64,000 nucleotides of DNA. Origin: Corynebacterium guangdongense (GTDB taxonomy: Bacteria; Actinomycetota; Actinomycetes; Mycobacteriales; Mycobacteriaceae). Every line of letters begins with the position of its first letter. The first letter of the stretch is position 1. Under the pieces are notes generated by a model. That model saw only the letters and a list, made by a program, of their open reading frames with translations, was not told the DNA's origin and ran no database searches. Below are positions 1 to 8,401 of the stretch, piece by piece. Made by a program: the position numbers and the translations under genes. The stretch covers positions 1,302,001 through 1,366,000 of the forward strand of contig NZ_CP047654.1 in NCBI RefSeq assembly GCF_030408915.1, read 5' to 3'.

Positions 1-652
1 CCATGGCCACCTGGGCCGCCGCGATGGCCTGCGAGGCGTTCCAGCTGTCGGCGAAGGAGGTCGGCGGCACCTGCAGATGCAGCTGGACCGAGGTGCACGT
101 CGCCTCCGGGGCGATGTCCGCGAACTGGTGGTGCAGGCTCTCGCGGCCCGAGAGCTCGATCCGGATGAGTTCACCGCGGCTGGCGATGACGGCCCTGGAC
201 AGCGCCTTGTAGCGGTTCTCCGGGGTCATCCACGAGGGATCCTCGAGCACCTGCTCCGTCATCGTCGGCAGGGTCCCGATCATCGCTATCCGGCATCCGG
301 CGGCCCGCGCGGCGCCGTCGGCCTCCGCCAGGCGGGCGGTGATTCCCTGCTCCAGCGTCAGCAGCCCGTCACCCGAGACCTGGAGGGGTGGATGATTGAT
401 CTCGATGTTGAAGGCGCCGATTTCGGTCTGGAACTCGTCGCCCAGGCGCGCCAGCACGTCCGCGTTCTGCAGGGCGGGCGCCATCTGCTCGTCGACGAGG
501 TTCAGTTCCAGTTCGAGTCCGATGCTGCTTCCCTCCTGGAACGGCTGCGTTCTCAGGTGGCGGTCGAAGCGCTCCAGATCCTCGTAGAGCCGTTCCCGGT
601 AGGTGCTGCGTTCGTTCGGGGTGAAGGTGTCGGTTGAAACTGCGTCTCCCAT
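1..652 (-). CDS. Glutamate-cysteine ligase family (GCS2) protein, 3' part outside window
   Basis: The minus-strand frame starts at ATG 652 and stays open to the window edge, giving 217 codons of the N-terminal part. The text GLELELNLVD near residue 45, IGAFNIEINHPP near residue 75 and a downstream block with LIRIELSGRE and QLHLQVPP match the GCS2 carboxylate-amine ligase family, which joins glutamate to an amine such as cysteine using ATP. Which amine is used cannot be told from this half. The start is set by TACCCT six bases upstream (positions 664-659) with no clear ribosome binding site, so the mRNA is probably leaderless. It is divergent from the thermonuclease-like gene. Confidence 0.8.
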   Translation of the reverse strand, partial: MGDAVSTDTFTPNERSTYRERLYEDLERFDRHLRTQPFQEGSSIGLELELNLVDEQMAPALQNADVLARLGDEFQTEIGAFNIEINHPPLQVSGDGLLTLEQGITARLAEADGAARAAGCRIAMIGTLPTMTEQVLEDPSWMTPENRYKALSRAVIASRGELIRIELSGRESLHHQFADIAPEATCTSVQLHLQVPPTSFADSWNASQAIAAAQVAM

Positions 653-658
653 GACTCC

Positions 659-664
659 AGGGTA
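659..664 (-). promoter_or_regulatory. -10 element of the GCS2 gene, leaderless type
   Basis: TACCCT on the minus strand ends six bases before the ATG at 652; transcription would start at or next to the start codon. Confidence 0.4.
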
Positions 665-743
665 GTGCGGTGGGGCGGCGGGGGAGGGTGCGTGCCGGTG
701 GACCAGCCCCTGCGTGGTGCGGCAACTAGGTTCCCCCCGAAAC

Positions 744-759
744 TGACAGTATAATGTCA
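744..759 (+). promoter_or_regulatory. -10 element inside a 16-bp palindrome upstream of the thermonuclease-like gene
   Basis: TATAAT at 750-755 is a perfect -10 hexamer nine bases before the ATG. It lies inside TGACAGTATAATGTCA, which matches its own reverse complement at 14 of 16 positions. A repressor dimer could bind here, but no regulator is identified. Confidence 0.5.
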
Positions 760-764
760 TTTCC

Positions 765-1853
765 ATGAAAGTTGGATGGATGCTTGCCGCTGTGGCGGCG
801 GTGGGAATCGGTACTGCGGTCGCCGTCAGCGCACCGGACCCCCTGTACACGGTGGAACGGGTCGTCGACGGCGACACCATCGTCGTGGCCGACCCGGACG
901 GCGGCGAGGCGGTGCGGGTTCGGCTGCTCAACGTGGACACCCCCGAGATGGGCGCGAAGGGCACGCTGGAGGGCTGCTACGCGCAGGAGGCGACTGATTT
1001 CCTCACGCAGCGCCTGCCCGCCGGCACCCAGGTGCGGCTGGAACTCGACGAGGAGGAGACGGACAGGTACGGGCGCACGCTGGCCGGCGTCATCGATCCG
1101 GAGAGTGACTCGCTCATCAACGCCGACATCGCCCGGGGCGGGTATGGCGTCGCCATGCTCATCGAGCCCAACGGGAAGTTCTATCCGGAGGTGCTGGAGG
1201 CAGAGGAGGACGCCCGCCACCGCGGCAGGGGCATGCACGCCCCGTCCCTGGGCTGTTCGCTGTCCGCCCAGGCGGCCCTGGCCGAGCAGGCCCTGGACGA
1301 CGAGGAGCCCGCAGCGCTCGCCGACGCCGCGGCGCCGGACCTGGATGTGCACCGCTCCCATGTCCGTACGGTGCGTGCGGACGTCGACCGACTGCGCACC
1401 CGACCGGGACCGGAGGAGGACGAGGACGGACACGCGGTTCGGCGCCATTACCTCGACGCGGGCCAGTCCCGGGTGGAGGCCTTCGACGCCGAGGCCTCCC
1501 GACTGCTCGATGAGATCGACGCGGAGGAGGATCGCCGGGCGGCCGAGGAACGGGAACGACTCGAGCGCGAGCTGGAGCGCCAGCGCGTCGAGCAGGAGCG
1601 TCGGGATCGGGAAGCGGCGCAAGCCGCGGAAGCCGCCGCCGCGGCGGAGCGCTCCCGTGTGCAGCGTGAGAGTCAGTACACGGCCCCGCCGGCCCCGCCA
1701 GCGCGGCCGGCTCCTCCAGCCCCCGCACCGGCACCGGCCAAGGACACCTACACAGGCTGCCGCGACTACGGCACCCGGACCGCGCCCAACGCCGTCGACG
1801 ACAAGGGCCGCCCGTACACCCGGATCGACTGCACCACGAAACTGCCGATTTAG
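765..1853 (+). CDS. Secreted thermonuclease-like (SNase) protein with coiled-coil and proline-rich tail
   Basis: This 362-residue protein has an N-terminal hydrophobic segment (about 5-22) that looks like a signal peptide or anchor. A staphylococcal-nuclease domain follows (about 27-160) with VVDGDTIVV, the RLLNVDTPE motif and DRYGRTLAGV, which hold the calcium-binding acids and catalytic arginines of the family. After it come an acidic linker, a charged E/R-rich coiled coil (about 240-300), a Pro/Ala run (about 305-325) and a conserved-looking end with two cysteines. The natural substrate would be extracellular DNA or RNA. The tail is far longer than in a plain SNase; its function is not evident. 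The start follows a perfect TATAAT at nine bases. Confidence 0.8.
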   Translation: MKVGWMLAAVAAVGIGTAVAVSAPDPLYTVERVVDGDTIVVADPDGGEAVRVRLLNVDTPEMGAKGTLEGCYAQEATDFLTQRLPAGTQVRLELDEEETDRYGRTLAGVIDPESDSLINADIARGGYGVAMLIEPNGKFYPEVLEAEEDARHRGRGMHAPSLGCSLSAQAALAEQALDDEEPAALADAAAPDLDVHRSHVRTVRADVDRLRTRPGPEEDEDGHAVRRHYLDAGQSRVEAFDAEASRLLDEIDAEEDRRAAEERERLERELERQRVEQERRDREAAQAAEAAAAAERSRVQRESQYTAPPAPPARPAPPAPAPAPAKDTYTGCRDYGTRTAPNAVDDKGRPYTRIDCTTKLPI

Positions 1854-1858
1854 ATGCC

Positions 1859-1864
1859 TAGGCT
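1859..1864 (+). promoter_or_regulatory. -10 element of the nitrobindin gene, leaderless type
   Basis: TAGGCT ends six bases before ATG 1871, and no ribosome binding site is present. Confidence 0.45.
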
Positions 1865-1870
1865 GGGGGC

Positions 1871-2380
1871 ATGAGCATCGACAAGTCCGTACTGCACCCC
1901 AACATTGCCCCGGTGGCCTTCCTGATCGGTTCCTGGACCGGCGAGGGCCGCGGTTTTTACCCGACGATCGCCGACTTCACCTACACCGAAACAATCTCCT
2001 TCACCGCCACCCCGGGCAAGCCCTTCCTGCGCTACCTGCAGACCACCACGGGCCCGGACGGCGCCCCGATGCACCAGGAGTCCGGTTACCTGCGCCCGGA
2101 CCCGGCCGGGGGCAGCGCGGAGTTCACCATCGCCCAGCCGACCGGGCAGACCGAGTTGTTGGAAGGTGCCCTGGTCATCGCCGCCGACGGCGCGGTCACG
2201 CTCGACCTGGGTCCGTCGTCGGTGCGGAACACCGCCTCGGCCAAGCAGGTCGATTCGACCCGCCGCACCTACGCGGTCACCGCCGGGCGGGCCGAGGTGG
2301 CCACCCGCTTCGATATGGCGGCCGTCGGACAGCCCATGCAGCAGCACCTGGCCTCGACCCTGCGAAAGCAGGCCGGATAG
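1871..2380 (+). CDS. Nitrobindin-family heme protein (peroxynitrite isomerase)
   Basis: The 169-residue product has the nitrobindin layout: the GSWTGEG motif at residues 20-26 at the start of the beta-barrel, and a C-terminal HLASTLRK block whose histidine (about 159) is the heme ligand in the family. Characterised nitrobindins hold ferric heme in a lipocalin-like barrel and isomerise peroxynitrite to nitrate. Length fits the single-domain form. It sits alone between the nuclease-like gene and a DUF4259 gene, each with its own -10 box. Family assignment is firm; the heme chemistry here is inferred. Confidence 0.87.
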   Translation: MSIDKSVLHPNIAPVAFLIGSWTGEGRGFYPTIADFTYTETISFTATPGKPFLRYLQTTTGPDGAPMHQESGYLRPDPAGGSAEFTIAQPTGQTELLEGALVIAADGAVTLDLGPSSVRNTASAKQVDSTRRTYAVTAGRAEVATRFDMAAVGQPMQQHLASTLRKQAG

Positions 2381-2384
2381 GCAT

Positions 2385-2390
2385 TATCAT
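2385..2390 (+). promoter_or_regulatory. -10 element of the DUF4259 gene, leaderless type
   Basis: TATCAT ends eight bases before ATG 2399, directly behind the nitrobindin stop codon. Confidence 0.4.
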
Positions 2391-2398
2391 GGGCAGCC

Positions 2399-2761
2399 AT
2401 GAAGAAGTGGAACACCGGCCCATTCGACAATGAGGAGGCCCAGGGCCTGCTCGAGGACATCCGAGAGCACGCCGTGCCCCTGGAACAGATCCTGCCGACC
2501 AGCGGACAGCGCTACCTGGAGGCGGATCACGGGGCGCTGGTCGTGGCGATGGCGCACCTGGCGGTCGGTGAGCTGCCGGAGGGCGTCACCGCTGAGGACG
2601 TCGCTGTGCTGCGCGAGCCGGCCCACCGGGAGGTGCTGCGCCAGTCGCTGGAGGCCGTGCTCGTCGACGGCAGCGTCTCCGGCCTTTACGCCGAGTGGGA
2701 GGCGGAGGGCGTCGACAAGCTGCATGAATGGAAGGCGCAGTCCCACGTGTCGCTGAGCTGA
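2399..2761 (+). CDS. DUF4259 domain-containing protein
   Basis: A 120-residue soluble protein without signal peptide or membrane segment. The opening [11 protein letters not shown] resembles the start of the DUF4259 family, whose function is not known. The sequence is rich in acidic helices. Its gene lies 18 bases after nitrobindin and 34 bases before uvrB, but each gene has its own leaderless-type -10 box, so co-expression is not shown. Confidence 0.7.
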   Translation: MKKWNTGPFDNEEAQGLLEDIREHAVPLEQILPTSGQRYLEADHGALVVAMAHLAVGELPEGVTAEDVAVLREPAHREVLRQSLEAVLVDGSVSGLYAEWEAEGVDKLHEWKAQSHVSLS

Positions 2762-2783
2762 CCCGCGTCTTGACACGCCTGCC

Positions 2784-2789
2784 TATCAT
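2784..2789 (+). promoter_or_regulatory. -10 element of uvrB, leaderless type
   Basis: TATCAT ends six bases before ATG 2796. TTGACA at 2770-2775 is only eight bases upstream of it, too close to serve as the -35 of this box. Confidence 0.45.
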
Positions 2790-2795
2790 GGACCC

Positions 2796-4925
2796 ATGGC
2801 ATTTGCAGGCGAGCACCCGGTCATCCCGCACTCCGAGTTCCGACCCGTCGGAGACGTCGAACGCAGCGACGCGCGGTTCGAGGTCATCAGCGAGTTCCAG
2901 CCCTCGGGCGACCAGCCCGCGGCGATCAAGGAACTCGATGAACGGCTCAACCGCGGGGAGGAGGACGTCGTGCTGCTCGGTGCGACCGGCACCGGCAAAT
3001 CGGCGACGGCGGCGTGGCTGATCGAGAAGCAGCAGCGCCCGACCCTGGTCATGGCGCCGAACAAGACGCTGGCCGCGCAGCTGGCCAACGAGCTGCGTGA
3101 GCTGCTGCCCAACAACGCGGTCGAGTACTTCGTCTCCTACTACGACTACTACCAGCCGGAGGCGTACATCGCGCAGACGGACACCTACATCGAGAAGGAC
3201 TCCTCGATCAACGAGGACGTCGAGCGCCTGCGTCACTCGGCCACCAGCGCGCTGCTCTCGCGCCGCGACGTCGTCGTGGTCGCCTCCGTCTCCTGCATCT
3301 ACGGCCTCGGCACCCCGCAGTCCTACCTGGATCGCTCCCTGGTGCTGCGGGTCGACGAGGAGATCGACCGCGACCGCTTCCTGCGCCTGCTCGTCGACAT
3401 CCAGTACGAGCGCAACGACTACGAGTTCAAGCGCGGCACCTTCCGCGTCAAGGGCGACACCGTCGACATCATCCCGGCCTACGAGGAACTGGCGGTGCGC
3501 ATCGAGTTCTTCGGTGACGACATCGACTCGCTCTACTACATCCACCCGCTGACCGGCGACAAGATCCGGGAGGTCGACGAGGTCCGCATCTTCCCGGCCA
3601 CCCACTATGTCGCCACCGAGGAGCGCATGGGCAAGGCCATCGAGGGCATCAAGGCGGAGCTGGCGGATCGTCTGGCGGACCTGGAGAACCGCGGCAAGCT
3701 GCTGGAGGCCCAGCGCCTGCGGATGCGCACCGAGTACGACCTGGAGATGATTCAGCAGGTCGGCTTCTGCTCCGGAATCGAGAACTACTCGCTGCACATG
3801 GACGGCCGTGAACGCGGCTCCGCCCCGGCGACGCTCATCGACTACTTCCCCGAGGACTTCCTCACCATCATCGACGAGTCCCACGTCACCGTCCCGCAGG
3901 TCGGCGGCATGTTCGAGGGTGACATGTCCCGCAAGCGCAACCTCGTCGAGCACGGCTTCCGGCTGCCCTCGGCGATGGACAACCGCCCGCTGACCTTCGA
4001 GGAGTTCGAGGACCGCGTCGGCCAGACTGTCTACATGTCGGCGACGCCCGGCAACTACGAACTGGCGGCCTCCGGCGGCGAGTTCGTCGAGCAGGTGATC
4101 CGGCCGACCGGGCTGGTGGACCCGAAGGTCGTCGTCAAGCCCACCGAGGGCCAGATCGACGACCTCATCCACGAGATCCGCCAGCGCACCGCCCGGCAGG
4201 AGCGGGTGCTGGTCACGACCCTGACCAAGCGGATGGCCGAGGATCTGACCGACTACCTCGTCGAGCACGGCATCCGCGTGCGTTACCTGCACTCCGACAT
4301 CGACACCCTGCAGCGTGTGGAACTGCTGCGCCAGCTGCGCCTGGGCGAGTACGACGTGCTCGTCGGCATCAACCTGCTGCGCGAGGGCCTCGATCTGCCG
4401 GAGGTCTCGCTGGTGGCGATCCTCGACGCCGACAAGGAGGGTTTCCTGCGCTCGGCGACCTCGCTGATCCAGACGATCGGCCGAGCGGCCCGCAACGTCT
4501 CCGGCGAGGTCATCATGTACGCCGACAAGATCACCGACTCCATGGCCCACGCCATCGACGAGACGGAGCGGCGCCGCGAGAAGCAGGTCGCCTACAACGA
4601 GGAGCACGGCATCGACCCCCAGCCGCTGCGCAAGAAGATCGCCGACATTCTCGACCAGGTCTACGAGAACGCCGAGGACGACTCCTACGGGGGCGGCCGG
4701 CGCACCGACAAGCCGCAGTCCTCCGCGGCCGGTGACGCGGCGCTCGTCGAGAAGCCCGACACCTCGTCCATGGCCGTCGACGAGGTCCAGCAGCTCATCG
4801 ACGACATGACCGAACAGATGCGGGCCGCGGCCACCGAGCTCAAGTTCGAGCTGGCCGGGCGCCTGCGCGACGAAATCGCCGACCTGCGCAAGGAACTGCG
4901 TGGCCTCAAGGAGGCGGGCATCTGA
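2796..4925 (+). CDS. uvrB: Excinuclease ABC subunit UvrB
   Basis: The 709-residue protein is full length. UvrB takes damaged DNA from UvrA, verifies the lesion and recruits UvrC for incision. The Walker A motif GATGTGKS is at residues 62-69, the aromatic damage-sensing hairpin ([10 protein letters not shown]) near 110, helicase motif TVYMSATPG near 410, and the motif VI block QTIGRAARN near 565. A C-terminal UVR domain that binds UvrC occupies about 665-700. The C-terminal linker before it is variable and charged. The partner uvrA is 5.3 kb downstream, with stress and RNA-polymerase rescue genes between them. Confidence 0.98.
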   Translation: MAFAGEHPVIPHSEFRPVGDVERSDARFEVISEFQPSGDQPAAIKELDERLNRGEEDVVLLGATGTGKSATAAWLIEKQQRPTLVMAPNKTLAAQLANELRELLPNNAVEYFVSYYDYYQPEAYIAQTDTYIEKDSSINEDVERLRHSATSALLSRRDVVVVASVSCIYGLGTPQSYLDRSLVLRVDEEIDRDRFLRLLVDIQYERNDYEFKRGTFRVKGDTVDIIPAYEELAVRIEFFGDDIDSLYYIHPLTGDKIREVDEVRIFPATHYVATEERMGKAIEGIKAELADRLADLENRGKLLEAQRLRMRTEYDLEMIQQVGFCSGIENYSLHMDGRERGSAPATLIDYFPEDFLTIIDESHVTVPQVGGMFEGDMSRKRNLVEHGFRLPSAMDNRPLTFEEFEDRVGQTVYMSATPGNYELAASGGEFVEQVIRPTGLVDPKVVVKPTEGQIDDLIHEIRQRTARQERVLVTTLTKRMAEDLTDYLVEHGIRVRYLHSDIDTLQRVELLRQLRLGEYDVLVGINLLREGLDLPEVSLVAILDADKEGFLRSATSLIQTIGRAARNVSGEVIMYADKITDSMAHAIDETERRREKQVAYNEEHGIDPQPLRKKIADILDQVYENAEDDSYGGGRRTDKPQSSAAGDAALVEKPDTSSMAVDEVQQLIDDMTEQMRAAATELKFELAGRLRDEIADLRKELRGLKEAGI

Positions 4926-4964
4926 GCGCCCTAGAGTAGGGGACAAGCCACCCCAAGGAGAATG

Positions 4965-5420
4965 ATGCTCTCGTACACCAACATCGTCGTCGGCACGGAC
5001 GGTTCCGCAACCTCCCTCAAGGCTGTCCGCACCGCCGCGAGCCTGGCCCGCGTCTACGCCGCGAGGCTGACCATCGTCAGCGCGTACCACGGTGATGGAC
5101 ATTCGCTTCTCGACGCCCGCCAGACCGACGTCTCCGCCCTGCCCGTCGTCAGCGAGACCCGCGCCCGGGAATACCTGGAGGAGGCGAGCCGCATCGCGCG
5201 CGACGAGGGGGCCGCCGACATTCAGCTGCGGGCGCGATCGGGCACCGCCGTGCAGATCCTCACCGAAGCGGTGGGCGAGACCGCCGCCAACCTCATCGTC
5301 ATCGGCAACAAGGGTGTGAACACCATCACCGGCCGGGTGTTCGGCAACATCCCGACCGAGGTCGCCCGGCGCGCCGACGTCGACGTGATGCTGGTCAACA
5401 CCCGCGAACCTCGCTCCTGA
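4965..5420 (+). CDS. Universal stress protein (UspA family)
   Basis: A single-domain 151-residue Usp protein beginning MLSYTNIVVGTDGS. The nucleotide-binding signature near residue 110 reads GNKG, nine residues, then GN; most ATP-binding members have S or T at that last place, so ATP binding is plausible but altered. Two ATGs are possible: 4962 is one base behind the AAGGAG ribosome binding site (4955-4960) and 4965 is four bases behind, so 4965 is preferred. A second Usp gene follows directly. In mycobacteria a Usp gene also lies between uvrB and uvrA. Confidence 0.9.
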   Translation: MLSYTNIVVGTDGSATSLKAVRTAASLARVYAARLTIVSAYHGDGHSLLDARQTDVSALPVVSETRAREYLEEASRIARDEGAADIQLRARSGTAVQILTEAVGETAANLIVIGNKGVNTITGRVFGNIPTEVARRADVDVMLVNTREPRS

Positions 5421-5433
5421 GCCGGCGAAGGTT

Positions 5434-5439
5434 GCTAAC
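5434..5439 (+). promoter_or_regulatory. Extended -10 element of the second Usp gene
   Basis: TAACAT preceded by TGC forms an extended -10 (TGnTAnnnT) in the short gap between the two Usp genes; it would give a leader of about 55 bases before ATG 5500. Confidence 0.4.
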
Positions 5440-5499
5440 ATGGTCCGCATAGGTTCACCTGGCCCAGACCCGGGACAAGACACAGTGGAGAGGCAGCAC

Positions 5500-5943
5500 A
5501 TGAGCGAGTACTACAAGAAGATCGTTGTCGGCACCGACGGCTCCAAGTCATCGATGCTCGCCGTCGAGCGCGCGGCAAAGATTGCCGCGGCGTTCGACGC
5601 GACGCTGATCATCGGTTGCGCCTACTACGAGAACAAGGATGACGCCTCTAAGACCCTCCGCCAGGACTCGGTGACCATCCTCGGTGACGAGCAGGCACAG
5701 CAGAACCTCGCCTCCGCGGAAGAGGCCGCCCGCGCAGCCGGCGCCGGGACCGTCGAGACCGCCGTCCGCCCGGGCACCCCGGTCCAGGCGCTCATGAGCA
5801 TCGTCAACGACAACAACGCCGACCTGCTCGTCGTCGGCAACCGTGGGATCAACTCGCTGACCGGTCGCCTTCTCGGCTCCGTCCCGGCCGACGTCGCCCG
5901 CCAGTCCGACTGCGACGTCATGATCGTTCACACGGTCAAGTAG
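5500..5943 (+). CDS. Universal stress protein (UspA family)
   Basis: A 147-residue single-domain Usp protein paralogous to its upstream neighbour. The C-terminal motif GNRG, nine residues, then GS is the complete ATP-binding signature of the family. The start MSEYYKK at 5500 follows a GAGAGG ribosome binding site; a longer open frame upstream is not homologous to Usp proteins. The gene has its own extended -10 box and ends at a strong stem-loop shared with the convergent helicase gene. Confidence 0.92.
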   Translation: MSEYYKKIVVGTDGSKSSMLAVERAAKIAAAFDATLIIGCAYYENKDDASKTLRQDSVTILGDEQAQQNLASAEEAARAAGAGTVETAVRPGTPVQALMSIVNDNNADLLVVGNRGINSLTGRLLGSVPADVARQSDCDVMIVHTVK

Positions 5944-5960
5944 CCGTACCCGGCACAGAA

Positions 5961-5990
5961 GCGGCCGCCCCCGAACGAGGGGAAGGCCGC
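5961..5990. terminator. Bidirectional terminator between convergent Usp and HelD-like genes
   Basis: GCGGCC (5961-5966) pairs with GGCCGC (5985-5990), and an inner CCCC (5968-5971) pairs with GGGG (5979-5982). The stem sits 17 bases after the Usp stop and 20 bases after the end of the opposing gene. Confidence 0.65.
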
Positions 5991-6010
5991 TCACCTGCTT
6001 TCAACGGGGG

Positions 6011-8224
6011 TCAGTCGGTCTCCGGAAGCGCGCCGATCACGGTCAGCGACTGTGTCGCCCGAGTGACCGCGACGTAGAGGTCCTGCCACCCCTGGGGGGA
6101 GCCCGCCACGATCTGGGCCGGCTCGACGACGATGACGTGGTCGAACTCGAGCCCCTTGATGGTGGCGACGTTGACTTGGTCGATGACCTGCACAAGACCC
6201 TCCTCGGCGGTCACGTCGTCGAACGCGAGCGAGGCCGGGTCGGTCCCGGACGGCAGGTAGCTGACCTCGACGCCGGACTCCCGGATCGCCTCGGCCGGGG
6301 TGGCGCCGGGGTCGATGACCGCGAGGATGCGGTTGGCCACCTCCATGATCTCGGCGGGAGTGCGGTAGTTCACCGTCAGCTCGTGGGTGCGGAAGCGCCC
6401 GCCGACGAAGGGGCCGAGCGACTCCGCCCAGCTGTCGACACCGGCCGGGGCTCCGGTCTGGGCGGTGTCGCCGACCAGCGTCATCCAGCGGGAGGGGGAG
6501 CGGCGGAAGACCATCCGCCATTCCATGGGCGTGAGTTCCTGCGCCTCGTCGACGATGACGTGTCCGAAGGCCCAGGTGTGGTCCGCGGCGGCGCGTTCGG
6601 CGGTGGTCCGGGCGTCCGTGACCTCCTGTCGGCGCGCCAGAGTGTCGGCGTCGATGACGTCGGAGGCGGAAAGAATCTCAGCCTCGAACTGGTCGTCGTC
6701 GAGGTCGGTGGATTCCGAGGAGGCGAGCACGTCAAGCGCGTCCTCGGCATCGGCGACCTGCTGCCGCCAGGCTTCGTTCTCGGCGCGGCGGACCTCCTCC
6801 GGATCGGGCAGGCCGATGAGCACCGCGAGCTCGTCGAGCAATGCCGCGTCCGAGGAGCCCCATCCGGAGCCCGGTTCCCGGTGGAGTGCGGCGCGCGTCT
6901 CCTCGTCGTAGTCGCCAGCGACGGCGTCGATGGCGTCGGCGTCCTCCAGCAGGGCGCGCAGCAGATCCGTGGGAGTGAGCTCGGGCCACCACCCCTCGAC
7001 GAGCCTGCTCACCGTCGGATCCTCGGCGAGGTCGTCATGCAGCTGATCGACGTCGGCCTGGGAGAGCAGGTTGCTGCCGCCGAGCGGGTCCGCCCCGATC
7101 CGCTCCGCCAGCTGGGTGGCGAGAAGGCCGACGAGACGCTCGGTGAAAAAGACCGCGGCGTCGTTGTGCGGCTTGCGGGAGCGGCGCGCCCGGGTGCGCG
7201 CCTCGGCCACCATCTCCGGCGTGATGGTCAGCGTCAGGCTCTCGACGCGCACCTCGACCGGATCCTCCGGGATCTGCTGCTGATGCCGGACCCAGCGCCC
7301 GAGGATGGTGGTCATCTCCTCGGAACCCTTGATCTCGCGGGTGAGGAGTGATTCCTCAACCGTCGCCCTGACACCGGGGAAGAGATCACCGACGGTGGAG
7401 AGCACCACTCCCGTCTCGCCCAGTTCCGGCAGGACCCGGGAAATGTAGTCGAGGAAGGTCGGGTTCGGGCCGATGATGAGGACGCCGCTCTTGGCGAGCT
7501 GATCGCGGTGAGTGTAGAGCAGGTACGCCACCCGGTGCAGCGCCACGGCCGTCTTGCCGGTGCCGGGGCCGCCCTGGACCACCATCACGCCCCGGGAGGG
7601 ATCGCGAATGATCTGGTCCTGCTCGCGCTGAATGGTCTCGACGATGGAACGCATGTGCCCGGTGCGGGCCCGCTGCATGGCGTGGTGGAGCGCCGATTCG
7701 GAACCGACGCCCTGGCGGGTGTGGACGTCGACGTCGCCGGCCAGCACCTCGTCGTCGACGCCGGTGACCGTGCGGCCCCGGGTGCGGATGTGTCGCCGCA
7801 GGGTGACGCCCTCGGGCTGGGCGGTCGTCGCCAGATAGAAGGGCCGCGCCATGGGGGCGCGCCAATCGAGCAGCAGAGTGCGGTAGTTGTCGGCGCGATC
7901 GTCGAGCCCCATCCGGCCGATGTAGCGACGCTCGAGATCCGGGCGCCCCGGGACCGGCGTCTCCACGTCGTCGGTGGCGATGTCGATGCGGCCGAAGACC
8001 AGGCCGAGCTGGGCCAGGTTCAGCCGGTCCAGTTTGGCGTTGAGCCCGTGGTACTCGGTCTCGCGGCGCACCAGGGCGTCGGCGTCCGGGTTCGCCGGGT
8101 CGACCTCCAACTGGACCTGGCGGAGGCGTTCGTTGGCCTGCGCCACTTCATCGTCGAGGCGATCGAACAGGCCGTCCACGTACTCCTGCTCGGCGGCAAT
8201 CTCCCGCTGGAGCTCATCACTCAC
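6011..8224 (-). CDS. HelD/HelR-type RNA polymerase recycling ATPase (UvrD-like superfamily 1)
   Basis: From GTG 8224 the protein is 737 residues. HelD proteins bind RNA polymerase, pry DNA and nascent RNA out of stalled complexes and use ATP to let go; actinobacterial forms can also protect against rifampicin. Seen here: an N-terminal coiled-coil (about 1-70, the secondary-channel arm), Walker A GGPGTGKT near residues 218-225, Walker B region HVIVDEAQE, and C-terminal helicase motifs including VNYRTPAEI and YVAVTRA. A GTG at 8290 would add 22 residues but has no ribosome binding site; 8224 has GGAAGGTAGGG upstream and fits the family N-terminus better. Whether this member gives rifampicin resistance cannot be judged from sequence alone. 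Confidence 0.88.
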   Translation of the reverse strand: MSDELQREIAAEQEYVDGLFDRLDDEVAQANERLRQVQLEVDPANPDADALVRRETEYHGLNAKLDRLNLAQLGLVFGRIDIATDDVETPVPGRPDLERRYIGRMGLDDRADNYRTLLLDWRAPMARPFYLATTAQPEGVTLRRHIRTRGRTVTGVDDEVLAGDVDVHTRQGVGSESALHHAMQRARTGHMRSIVETIQREQDQIIRDPSRGVMVVQGGPGTGKTAVALHRVAYLLYTHRDQLAKSGVLIIGPNPTFLDYISRVLPELGETGVVLSTVGDLFPGVRATVEESLLTREIKGSEEMTTILGRWVRHQQQIPEDPVEVRVESLTLTITPEMVAEARTRARRSRKPHNDAAVFFTERLVGLLATQLAERIGADPLGGSNLLSQADVDQLHDDLAEDPTVSRLVEGWWPELTPTDLLRALLEDADAIDAVAGDYDEETRAALHREPGSGWGSSDAALLDELAVLIGLPDPEEVRRAENEAWRQQVADAEDALDVLASSESTDLDDDQFEAEILSASDVIDADTLARRQEVTDARTTAERAAADHTWAFGHVIVDEAQELTPMEWRMVFRRSPSRWMTLVGDTAQTGAPAGVDSWAESLGPFVGGRFRTHELTVNYRTPAEIMEVANRILAVIDPGATPAEAIRESGVEVSYLPSGTDPASLAFDDVTAEEGLVQVIDQVNVATIKGLEFDHVIVVEPAQIVAGSPQGWQDLYVAVTRATQSLTVIGALPETD

Positions 8225-8358
8225 GAGTGGCCCTACCTTCCCGCCTGGTGTGGCAAAGTCCCTGAAAAGTCCTAGAAGATGACGTTCCACGATAGCAACC
8301 GGGAGCGGGTGCGGGGTATTCCGACGCCCACCGCAGCACAGGGGCGGAAACGGGGAAG

Positions 8359-8384
8359 CCCCGCCCGGCGTGAGCCGGACGGGG
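8359..8384 (-). terminator. Terminator of the DoxX-tail gene
   Basis: An 11-position stem (8359-8369 with 8374-8384, one C-A mismatch) with a four-base loop lies 18 bases past the stop of the minus-strand DoxX gene. A long U run is absent. Confidence 0.6.
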
Positions 8385-8401
8385 TGCGGGCTGACTCCCG
8401 A

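Noticed and set aside
2770..2775. TTGACA as -35 of uvrB
   Set aside because: Only eight bases separate it from the TATCAT box; the normal distance is 16-18.
2586..5501. 971-residue open frame antisense to uvrB and the first Usp gene
   Set aside because: Mirror frame of GC-rich coding sequence; the composition (Val/Asp/Leu/Gly/Arg runs) has no domain, and uvrB on the other strand is unambiguous.
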